DNA of 64,000 nt from an uncultured Acidimicrobiaceae bacterium (GTDB lineage: Bacteria; Actinomycetota; Acidimicrobiia; Spongiisociales; SHLN01). The stretch lies in contig CAMYMH010000004.1 in assembly GCA_947259275.1 (NCBI GenBank), positions 122,412 through 186,411 of the forward strand, in the 5' to 3' direction. A model generated the notes under the pieces. It was not told where the DNA came from. It made no database searches and saw only the letters and a program-made list of their open reading frames with translations. Below, piece by piece: positions 27,005-34,515 of this stretch (its first letter is position 1; each line of letters begins with the position of its first letter). Both the position numbers and the translations under genes were made by a program.

Positions 27005-27846
27005 AGCCGCACTACCACCCGCCGCCAGTTGCGGGAGAACACGTAGACGCCGAGGGTCAGAGCTACCAGTCCCGACATCGCCATCACCCCCACCAACCAG
27101 GCCGAAGCATCCGGGCCCCCGTAGGCCCACGACCGAAATACCACCAGGAAGCTATAAAGCGGGTTGCCCTCGACGAGGGCGAGGGCCTTCGGGCTGTCGC
27201 TGATGAAGTCGATGGTCCAGAAGGTTGGTATCAGGTAGTTGAGGAGTTGGGTGATCACCTTGGCGATATCGATCACATCCCGGAAATAGACCGCGGCCGA
27301 GGCGATGAGCAGCCCGAGCCCGGTGACGAGCATGAGCATGAAGAAGAGGGGAATCGGCACCAGGATCACGGTCCAGGGAATACCTTGGCCGGTCAGTACC
27401 TGCAAAAGCAGCATTGGCACCAAGCTGATGATGAAGTGGGCGGCAGCCGCCACCCCCGCCGACAGAGAGAAGATCTCGGGGGGGATGTAGATCTTGATGA
27501 GGACGTTCCGGCTGTTGACGATCGCCGAACCGGCTGCGATTACCCCCTGGGTGAAGTAGGTAGCGATGAGGATCCCGGCCGTGAGATACACGATGTACGG
27601 CTCGTCGAGCTCACCCTGTTTGCCGAAGAAGTTGGAGAAGACGATCCACAAGACCGCGATAGTCAGCGCCGGGTTGAGGATGGTCCACCAAACGCCTAGC
27701 ACCGACCGCTTGTACCGAACCGTCAGATCGCGCACCACCAACAGCTTGATGAGGCCGCGATATCGCCAGAAATTCTGGAACTCGGTGATGAGCGGGCGTC
27801 GACGAAGGTCGGAGTCGTACACGTCCGTCGATGGCAGCGTAGTCAC
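27001..27846 (-). CDS. ABC-2 type polysaccharide export permease (Wzm/TagG type)
   Basis: 281 residues with six hydrophobic segments. The amphipathic N-terminus FQNFWRYRGLIKLLVVRDL leads into RYKRSVLGVWWTILNP, the hallmark of ABC-2 O-antigen/teichoic acid exporters. It forms the membrane channel with the downstream ATPase. GTG 27846 lies eight bases after a TACCAT box (leaderless). It is divergent from the large membrane protein gene at 27938. Confidence 0.9.
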   Translation of the reverse strand: MTTLPSTDVYDSDLRRRPLITEFQNFWRYRGLIKLLVVRDLTVRYKRSVLGVWWTILNPALTIAVLWIVFSNFFGKQGELDEPYIVYLTAGILIATYFTQGVIAAGSAIVNSRNVLIKIYIPPEIFSLSAGVAAAAHFIISLVPMLLLQVLTGQGIPWTVILVPIPLFFMLMLVTGLGLLIASAAVYFRDVIDIAKVITQLLNYLIPTFWTIDFISDSPKALALVEGNPLYSFLVVFRSWAYGGPDASAWLVGVMAMSGLVALTLGVYVFSRNWRRVVVRL

Positions 27847-27854
27847 GGGGGGGA

Positions 27855-27860
27855 ATGGTA
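27855..27860 (-). promoter_or_regulatory. -10 box TACCAT, leaderless start of the ABC exporter operon
   Basis: Read on the minus strand: TACCAT, eight bases, GTG 27846. It drives permease and ATPase genes together. Confidence 0.5.
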
Positions 27861-27924
27861 CCCCGGGCTGAGGAATGGGCCACGGATCCGCTCGGCCATC
27901 GTCCGGCCAGTTGGGGCGGCGGTC

Positions 27925-27930
27925 TACGCT
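27925..27930 (+). promoter_or_regulatory. -10 box TACGCT, leaderless start of the membrane protein gene
   Basis: TACGCT, seven bases, GTG 27938. It points away from the exporter promoter 65 bases off. Confidence 0.5.
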
Positions 27931-27937
27931 ACAGCCC

Positions 27938-29365
27938 GTGCATCAGATCAGCGACGCTCGCCGGGCCTTCTGGCTCGCCTCGCTCGCCTTCCTGCCGTTA
28001 TTCGTTTGGTGGCTCGGATGGTTCCCGGCTTTCGTGTCGTCGGACTCGCTCGATCAACTCCGGCAGGTCGAAACCGGCCAGTACTCAAATGGCCACCCGG
28101 CGTTTCATACCATCACGCTGTGGGCGATCACCCGCTTCTGGAATAACCCGGGCGCCGTCACCCTGGTTCAGATGGTCACCCTGGCAATGCTGCTCGGGCT
28201 GATCGCCAAGCGGCTGCACCAGCTCGGCGTTCCCCTCTGGCTGGTAGTCGGGGCCGCCTGGATCGTCGGGCTGTCGCCGGCAGTCGGCCCAACCTCCATG
28301 ACGCTGTGGAAGGACGTCGCCTTCACCGCCGCCTTCCTGTGGGTCTTGGCCGAGCTGCTCCTGCTCGTGCGCTTGTCGGACGCCTACTGGCGAGACCCCT
28401 GGAACCAGGTGCGGCTGGGTGCCGCCCTTTCCCTCCTATGGCTCTATCGGCACAACGGATTCCTGACCGTGCTCGGGGTAGTTGCGGTTCTGGCGATCCT
28501 CAACCGGCGGAATCTCGGCCGGCTGCTTCCAGCCGTGCTGACGCTGGCCGGCATCGTGGCGATTGTCCTTGGCCCCATCTATTGGCTGTTCACGGTGGAA
28601 CGCGTGCAGCCGGCGGCGGGCGAGGTACTGCTCCCCGCCGTGGCCTCTTCGCTGGTGCACGAGCCCGGCAATTTCAGCGCCGGCGACCTCGAGCTCCTCA
28701 CCGCCATCGCCCCTCTCGACACATGGCGATCTCGCTACGACTGCGCCTCGGCCGACGCCCTCCTGTTCGACCCGGCCATGAACATCGACGTCATCCGCCA
28801 GGATCCGGGCCCCGTGCTCCGGCTGGGCCTTCGGACCATTATTCGGGACCTCGATACCAGCCTCGGATTCTTCTGGTGCCGGTCGTCCTACCTGCTCGTG
28901 CCCGACCAGCCGGAGAATTCCTATCTGAGTCGTCCCCAGTTCGGCGTTCCCGCCAACGACCAGGGCATCGAGCGCTCGCCGATCTGGTCGGCCGCATATG
29001 ACGGCACCCGCGAAGTCTTCTTCCAGGCGGGATCCGACTCCTGGTTATGGCTGACCTGGCGCCCGGCGCTCGTCATCTGGTCCATGCTGGCTACATACGC
29101 GGCGCTGGCTCGCCATCGCACCCGGGCGCTGTTGCTTCCCGGCGCGCTACTGGCAATCCATCTCGTCAACGTGGCCGCCACCTCGCTCAACCACGAGTTC
29201 CGCCTGGCGTTTCCGCTGTACATCGGAGGAATCCTCAGCCTGCCGCTTCTGTGGTTCGTCAGGCACCCTGATCGCCTAGCGATCGTATCGGCGGGGCGGG
29301 CGTTCCCTGACGACGACATCGCTCCCGTCCGGGCCGGGAAGCGGCAGTTCCAGGGCGTCGAATAG
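27938..29365 (+). CDS. Multi-pass membrane protein, GT-C-like
   Basis: 475 residues with about ten hydrophobic helices. The first loop after helix 1 (FVSSDSLDQLRQVETGQYSNGHP) carries acidic residues where GT-C transferases place their catalytic aspartate, and a long extracytoplasmic loop (about 225-355) follows the middle helices. The layout suits a polyprenyl-phosphate-sugar-dependent transferase or a polysaccharide ligase/modifier. I cannot name a family with confidence. The start is fixed by the leaderless box. The 3' end overlaps the convergent GT4 gene by 90 bases. Confidence 0.65.
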   Translation: MHQISDARRAFWLASLAFLPLFVWWLGWFPAFVSSDSLDQLRQVETGQYSNGHPAFHTITLWAITRFWNNPGAVTLVQMVTLAMLLGLIAKRLHQLGVPLWLVVGAAWIVGLSPAVGPTSMTLWKDVAFTAAFLWVLAELLLLVRLSDAYWRDPWNQVRLGAALSLLWLYRHNGFLTVLGVVAVLAILNRRNLGRLLPAVLTLAGIVAIVLGPIYWLFTVERVQPAAGEVLLPAVASSLVHEPGNFSAGDLELLTAIAPLDTWRSRYDCASADALLFDPAMNIDVIRQDPGPVLRLGLRTIIRDLDTSLGFFWCRSSYLLVPDQPENSYLSRPQFGVPANDQGIERSPIWSAAYDGTREVFFQAGSDSWLWLTWRPALVIWSMLATYAALARHRTRALLLPGALLAIHLVNVAATSLNHEFRLAFPLYIGGILSLPLLWFVRHPDRLAIVSAGRAFPDDDIAPVRAGKRQFQGVE

Positions 29366-30925
29366 GCGTTCCACGCGCTCGGCCCAGCCGTGGGCGGAGC
29401 GGGCCCGATCGGCATCGAGCGGCGGAGCGTCCAGTGCGGCCGCCACCGCCGCCGGCAGGTCCTCGTCGAGGAATACACCCTCCAGTCCCATCAGGGGCTC
29501 GAGCGGCGGAGCCGCGACGGGGACTCCCATCGCCAGCGACTCGTAGGCCTTGAGCGGGCTGACTGCATGAGTGGTCTCGTTCATCTTGAAGGGAACGAGA
29601 CTGACGGCGGCCTGGGAGAGGTACTGCGGCAGCTGAAACTGCGGCTTCAGCCCCAGGAAGTGAACGTTGGGTGGGACCGGAGGATGCCCATGCTCGTCGC
29701 CAATGACCTGCACCCGGGCTTGCGAAAAGGCTTCCGCCACCGCCCGGAGGGCATCCCAGTCGAACCAACTCCCGTAGAGCGAGCCGTGGTAGGAGATGAG
29801 GGGGCCCGGCCCGGCCGGTATGTCGGACGGCACCTCCGTCCGGCCGTCCGAAAACATGTTCGGATTGACACCGTTTGGCACATAGGCAACCGGACGGCCC
29901 CCGCTGCGCCCCCGCAGGTTTTGGACCAGCACCCGCGCTGAAGCCAGCAGTGTGTCTGCCGCGTCGATGAATTGGTCTTCTGCTTCGGGCCGATACCACC
30001 AGCCACCCAGAGCATCGTCGGACCAATCATCGATCAGGTCGTAGGCGATCCGGAACCCGGAGCGACTGAGGCGGCGGGTGGCCTCCCATACCGGCGGGCT
30101 CGGAATCTCAACCAACGCCACCCGCAGATCGGTCTCCAGCCGATTGACATAGGCGGTGGCATCGAAATCATCGAGTCGGTGCTCCTCGAGCAGGGGATGG
30201 ATGAAACGCAACCCCAGGTCGACCGAATGGCCCGAGGAGTACTCGGCGACGTAGGTAACGTGGAGCCCTCGCCGGCATAGCTCCATCGCGATCTGAGCGC
30301 CCCGGAAACCGCCGCCGACATCGTGCAGCGGGACGGCCGCCAGCACTATCGCAGCCCCCGCCGCAGTAATCGGATCGACCCGGAAATGCACTCCCGGGAT
30401 ACCGGGGCGGGGAACCACCGCCAGGCTGTTGCCGGCCTGGCAGAGGCGAGCAAACAACCCCGCCAAATTCACATCACCCGACGGCATACCACCGACTTCA
30501 TCCCAGGCCGGCCGTCGCACGGCGATCGCCTCGCTCTGGACTCGCGGCAGCCGGCCCGCCATGAAGTCGCGGGGGTCGGCGATGCCCCGCACCGAAACAG
30601 TCACGGCGGGATCCGTCAACGGGGCCAGCAGTTGGGCCGCCTCGTCCCCGGCAAGCGGCCGGGCCGAAACGGCAACGATGTCGGCCAACTGCGGGTCAAC
30701 GCCCTCCGGGTGCTGGATAGGTACCTCTGGTCCGCGCCCGTAGGCCTCTGGGGACACGACCCGCACCGTCTCCGGCGTAGCGCGCCGCCACCGATCCCGG
30801 TCGTCCGGGTCGGCCACCACCACATCCACGTTGAGGCCGCCGGGTGGCTCAGGAGGCTTGCGGAACCGCGTCACCAGCCGCGCCGGAATCCATGGTCGGA
30901 CCAGCTTCGCCAATCGAGCCTTCAT
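29276..30925 (-). CDS. Glycosyltransferase family 4-like protein
   Basis: 549 residues starting at an ATG that overlaps the preceding stop (ATGA). The N-terminal 200 residues are poorly recognisable. From VLAAVPLHDVGGGFRGAQIAMEL on, the protein follows the GT4/GT-B plan: VAYVPNGVNPNMF, LISYHGSLYGSWFDWDALRAV, VHFLGLKPQFQLPQYLSQA and VSPLKAYESLAMGVPVAAP, the last holding the donor-binding E-x7 segment. Probably cytoplasmic, acting on the lipid-linked glycan made by this locus. Confidence 0.8.
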   Translation of the reverse strand: MKARLAKLVRPWIPARLVTRFRKPPEPPGGLNVDVVVADPDDRDRWRRATPETVRVVSPEAYGRGPEVPIQHPEGVDPQLADIVAVSARPLAGDEAAQLLAPLTDPAVTVSVRGIADPRDFMAGRLPRVQSEAIAVRRPAWDEVGGMPSGDVNLAGLFARLCQAGNSLAVVPRPGIPGVHFRVDPITAAGAAIVLAAVPLHDVGGGFRGAQIAMELCRRGLHVTYVAEYSSGHSVDLGLRFIHPLLEEHRLDDFDATAYVNRLETDLRVALVEIPSPPVWEATRRLSRSGFRIAYDLIDDWSDDALGGWWYRPEAEDQFIDAADTLLASARVLVQNLRGRSGGRPVAYVPNGVNPNMFSDGRTEVPSDIPAGPGPLISYHGSLYGSWFDWDALRAVAEAFSQARVQVIGDEHGHPPVPPNVHFLGLKPQFQLPQYLSQAAVSLVPFKMNETTHAVSPLKAYESLAMGVPVAAPPLEPLMGLEGVFLDEDLPAAVAAALDAPPLDADRARSAHGWAERVERLFDALELPLPGPDGSDVVVRERPPRRYDR

Positions 30926-33546
30926 GGAACCCAATCGGGGAACCGTCCGTCCGACTCCGGACGGACTCGATGCACCTTGTGCCGGTATCCGGTGGGATCG
31001 ATGCTCCAGCGCGAATGCGGGAACGCCCCTACGTACTCCGACGCCGCCAGCGCCGGGCCCGACCCCCGGGTTCCGGCCTTGGCGACCCGATGCGGGGTGG
31101 CATCAGGATCGAGCAGGGACCATCGCCGCCACAGGGTCGGATGCCTGCCCGACTCGACTGCGCTGGCATACGCCTCGGCGTCATCCTCGAGCAGTGAGGC
31201 CAGCTCCTCGAGCAGCTCGGGACCCGCTTCCGTCACCGGCCGCCAATCGATGAGGAACTTGCCCCGGGCGGCATGCACGGCCGAGGCCAGAGTTGGACCT
31301 GCCGCCCGCCGCCGCCATTGCCTGGTGGCACATAGTTGCTCGATAGCTGCGCTGGTGCCACCGACTGCCACCAGTTCGAGGTCATCGAGCGTCTGGGGTT
31401 CGAGAAGGGAGAGATCGGTCCCGGAGTCAACGACAATCGAGACCAACGGATACCACTCGGCCTTCATCGCCTTGAGTGCATCTCGCTCATACAGCTTGGG
31501 GTGAGACTCGGCCATCTCGAGGCGGGCGACCTCGAACCGGGCCTCGGTGGTGACACTCATGGAGATTCCATGCTGGCGGTAGCGGAACAGTGGGTGGGGA
31601 ACCTCCACCTGCTCCCATCCGTGTTCGAGGAACCGAATCCACAAATCCCAATCCTCATTCCCTTGCAGCCTGGATGTGTCATACCCACCGACCTGGTGCC
31701 ACGCCTCGGCCCGGATGAGCGCACACCCGACGACCGAGGTGGACAACAGCAGCTGGTACGGATTGAAGGGACGGTCGATCCAGACGAGGTTCTGGTTGCC
31801 GAACAAGCGGGTCCAGGTGTGGGCATAGGCGGCCTTCGGTCTCGCCTCGAGCGCATCAACGGTGGCGGTGAGGAAGGCCGGGGTCAGCTCGTCGTCGGCA
31901 TCGAGCGGCACCAGGTAGCGGCCCCGGGCTGCCTTCATACCGGTATTCCGGGCCGCCGAAAGGCCCCGATTCCGCTGGCGGATGACCCGGGTGCGCGGGT
32001 AATGGAGCGACCGCAGCACCGCCCGAGTGCGAGGATCGGTGCTCCCGTCATCGACCACGATGATCTCCCACGAGTCGAAGGCCTGGCGGAAGACGCTGCG
32101 GATGGTGGCGTGCAGGAAGTGGCCCTGGTTGAAGCAAGGGATGACGATCGAGACCTCCGGGCGGTCCAACTCGGGATAGTCGTCATTCCACGTTGCCTCC
32201 ATGTGCTCCCGCTCCCAGGCGCTGGCCGCCCGGCGCCGGCGCCACAACCGAAGAGCCGACATCTCAGTCGGCTGCTCCTCGAGGCGCGCAGCCAGCGACT
32301 CGGGAAGCCCATCGAGGATTCTGTCTGCCAGCTGGGTAGCCGGCCGGACCGCCTGCGGAGGATTGGTGAAGGCCTCGATGCGGCGGAAGGCGGCGGTGGC
32401 GAGGCCTGCCTGCGTGCGGGGGTGGCGAGGAGTCAGCGGCCGATAGGGCTGGAGTGGGTCGCCGTAAACGGGAAGCGGCGCCGCTTCCATTGCCACCAGC
32501 ATCTCCGGGTGAGCGATCAGATCGGCCATGGCCTCCCGGAGGCCCGGCACCGAGCCGTCGTAGAGGAGCGCCCCGGTCCGGTACCCGAAATACGGTCGAT
32601 ACGGGGGAGCCTGGGGCAGGACAATCGGGAGTCCGAGCTGCCGACACTCGTGTGCTGCCAACGAAAACGTTTCGAAGCGGGAGGGGAACACCATCATCCA
32701 CGCCGCGGCAGTCGCCTCGCCCAGACGGCCCCGATCCACGGGCGCTTCGAATCGCACCTGGTCGGACAATTCGGCGGGAATGATGGTTCGTAGATACTTG
32801 GTCATGGACATGCCCGACTGCATCCGCCAGCCGTCGTGTCCGATGAAACGGAGCACCGCCCGCTCATCGGCCGCCAGCAACGGGAGGGCCGCCCGCACCA
32901 GCTCCTCCGAGCCCTTCTGCGGGCCTACCCGTCCGTAGGCAACGATCTCGGGGGCGTCGGCTCGACGGCGGGTCACCGGTTCCATGATGGGAACGGGCGG
33001 TTCCCCAACCCGCATCCGGTCGCGCTCCAACTCGTAATGATCGGCGAGCACGTCCGCCATCGAACTCGATGACGCCACCACCGCATCGGCCATCCGCAGC
33101 GCCTCACGCTCGATCAGCGGAGTAAAGGGCAAGTGATCTGGCCCGGAGGCGCCATGCCAGACGAGACCGAGGGGCCCGTGGGCACGAATCACAATCGGCG
33201 TTTGGGAAAGGCCGAGGGCCCTCCGCCGCATGAGCGCCCACAACCCGAGCCCCTGGAAGTCCTGGAACTCAACAAAATCGGGCTGCTCGGGAAGGCGGGC
33301 GAGGGCCTCGGCGGCGGCTCGGGAGTTGGCACGATCCTGGTCGGGGGCCTCCCGGTCGGGAACACCCGGCTCGACCCAGGTGACGGGCAGATCGAGCTCA
33401 CGAGCGCCTTCTGGCCGGTTCGCCACCAACAACACCTCTACCCGATGGCCGGCGGCGATGAGGCGCCAACCGAGTTCGGCCACGACGGTACCGGCACCGC
33501 CGGGAAGGACCGGATCAAGTTCGGTGGTCACGAAAACGATGTGCAT
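30922..33546 (-). CDS. Bifunctional glycosyltransferase: GT4 N-terminal and GT2 central domain
   Basis: 874 residues from ATG 33546, whose first base is the last base of the upstream stop. A GT4 half (about 1-450): HIVFVTTELDPVLPGGAGTVV, IVAYGRVGPQKGSEELV and FPSRFETFSLAAHECRQLGLP. A GT2 half (about 485-740): SIVIPCFNQGHFLHATI, VVDDGSTDPRTRAV, LVPLDADDELTP, GCALIRAEAWHQVGG and NEDWDLWIRFLEHG. The remaining 130 residues are unassigned. One polypeptide could thus add two successive sugars. The upstream in-frame region to 34134 is antisense-like and is not part of the gene. Confidence 0.82.
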   Translation of the reverse strand: MHIVFVTTELDPVLPGGAGTVVAELGWRLIAAGHRVEVLLVANRPEGARELDLPVTWVEPGVPDREAPDQDRANSRAAAEALARLPEQPDFVEFQDFQGLGLWALMRRRALGLSQTPIVIRAHGPLGLVWHGASGPDHLPFTPLIEREALRMADAVVASSSSMADVLADHYELERDRMRVGEPPVPIMEPVTRRRADAPEIVAYGRVGPQKGSEELVRAALPLLAADERAVLRFIGHDGWRMQSGMSMTKYLRTIIPAELSDQVRFEAPVDRGRLGEATAAAWMMVFPSRFETFSLAAHECRQLGLPIVLPQAPPYRPYFGYRTGALLYDGSVPGLREAMADLIAHPEMLVAMEAAPLPVYGDPLQPYRPLTPRHPRTQAGLATAAFRRIEAFTNPPQAVRPATQLADRILDGLPESLAARLEEQPTEMSALRLWRRRRAASAWEREHMEATWNDDYPELDRPEVSIVIPCFNQGHFLHATIRSVFRQAFDSWEIIVVDDGSTDPRTRAVLRSLHYPRTRVIRQRNRGLSAARNTGMKAARGRYLVPLDADDELTPAFLTATVDALEARPKAAYAHTWTRLFGNQNLVWIDRPFNPYQLLLSTSVVGCALIRAEAWHQVGGYDTSRLQGNEDWDLWIRFLEHGWEQVEVPHPLFRYRQHGISMSVTTEARFEVARLEMAESHPKLYERDALKAMKAEWYPLVSIVVDSGTDLSLLEPQTLDDLELVAVGGTSAAIEQLCATRQWRRRAAGPTLASAVHAARGKFLIDWRPVTEAGPELLEELASLLEDDAEAYASAVESGRHPTLWRRWSLLDPDATPHRVAKAGTRGSGPALAASEYVGAFPHSRWSIDPTGYRHKVHRVRPESDGRFPDWVP

Positions 33547-34469
33547 CAGGTTCGGCGCGAGCCAATCAGCCAACCAAGACTCTGTGACAGGAGCTGGAGC
33601 GTGTGCGCAATGGGAATAAGAAGATACTTGCCGACGCCGTCTGCCCACCGATACTTGAGCCGGGTACGGCGCACGACCGTCACAATCAGCGGAACGAGCA
33701 CGATGGGTGGAAGCCACCAGGCGAACCATGCCGAGGCCAGGGCGGCGATGACACTTCCCCAGTAGCCGAACAAGATGCGGGTGTAGGCACCGGCTCGCAA
33801 CCCGGCCGCACCATCCCCGATTCCCCAGCGGAACGCCTTGCGGACCATCGACCCAAGCCCATCGGGTGGACGCCAGTGAATGAGAGCCTCCCCTTCGAAG
33901 AACGGCTTGAAGCCTGCCGCCCTGGCCCGTTCCCCAAACAGCGTGTCCTCGGCTGCACCCATCCCCTCGGGGAACCCGCCGACCCGCCGCCACAGTTTCC
34001 TTCGGAAAGCCTGTGAGGCACCGGGAGGAGTGATGTGATCCGGATTCACCTCTTCGCGCACGCTCATGAGTGCCAGCCCGGCACAGGTCGATCTCAGCGA
34101 CTCTCCCCGGGGCAGGTAGAAGCCCGACACCCAATCCTCACCCCGGGCAAATGGTGCAGTGATCTTCTCGAGCCAATCCGGCTCGGCAGTGCAACCGGCG
34201 TCGATGCACGCCACGATCTCATGACCGGCCGCTTCGATGGCTGCATTGCGGTTTTCGCTGATGCCACCGGGACCGTCGACCACCCGCAGCCGCGGATGCG
34301 CCTCGGCCAGGTCGTCGAGCAGCTGGCGGGTCCCGTCAGTCGAGCCCCCGTCTGCGACGACAATTTCGGTGGGGAGAACTGTCTGAGACAGCAATGAATC
34401 GACCAGGTCCTGGATGGTGGCCAGCTCATTGAGGGCGGGGGTCACGACAGAAACATTCATCGACGCCAT
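33546..34469 (-). CDS. Glycosyltransferase family 2
   Basis: 307 residues (ATG 34469; ATG 34460 is equally possible, with no clear ribosome site for either). VSVVTPALNELATIQDL, VVADGGSTDGT, CIDAGCTAEPDW, PPGASQAFRRKLW and AAEDTLFGERARAAG define a family-2 GT-A enzyme, followed by two membrane helices (about 240-285). First gene of a three-gene transferase operon (33546 back to 29276) joined by overlapping stop/start codons. Confidence 0.83.
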   Translation of the reverse strand: MASMNVSVVTPALNELATIQDLVDSLLSQTVLPTEIVVADGGSTDGTRQLLDDLAEAHPRLRVVDGPGGISENRNAAIEAAGHEIVACIDAGCTAEPDWLEKITAPFARGEDWVSGFYLPRGESLRSTCAGLALMSVREEVNPDHITPPGASQAFRRKLWRRVGGFPEGMGAAEDTLFGERARAAGFKPFFEGEALIHWRPPDGLGSMVRKAFRWGIGDGAAGLRAGAYTRILFGYWGSVIAALASAWFAWWLPPIVLVPLIVTVVRRTRLKYRWADGVGKYLLIPIAHTLQLLSQSLGWLIGSRRT

Positions 34470-34515
34470 TATTGCCCGTCGTGGACGTGAGAGCGGTAGC
34501 CGCCCAACGGTGCGC

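Noticed and set aside
27938..29365. O-antigen ligase or Wzy polymerase
   Set aside because: Helix number is compatible, but I could not identify family motifs, so it is left as a GT-C-like membrane protein.
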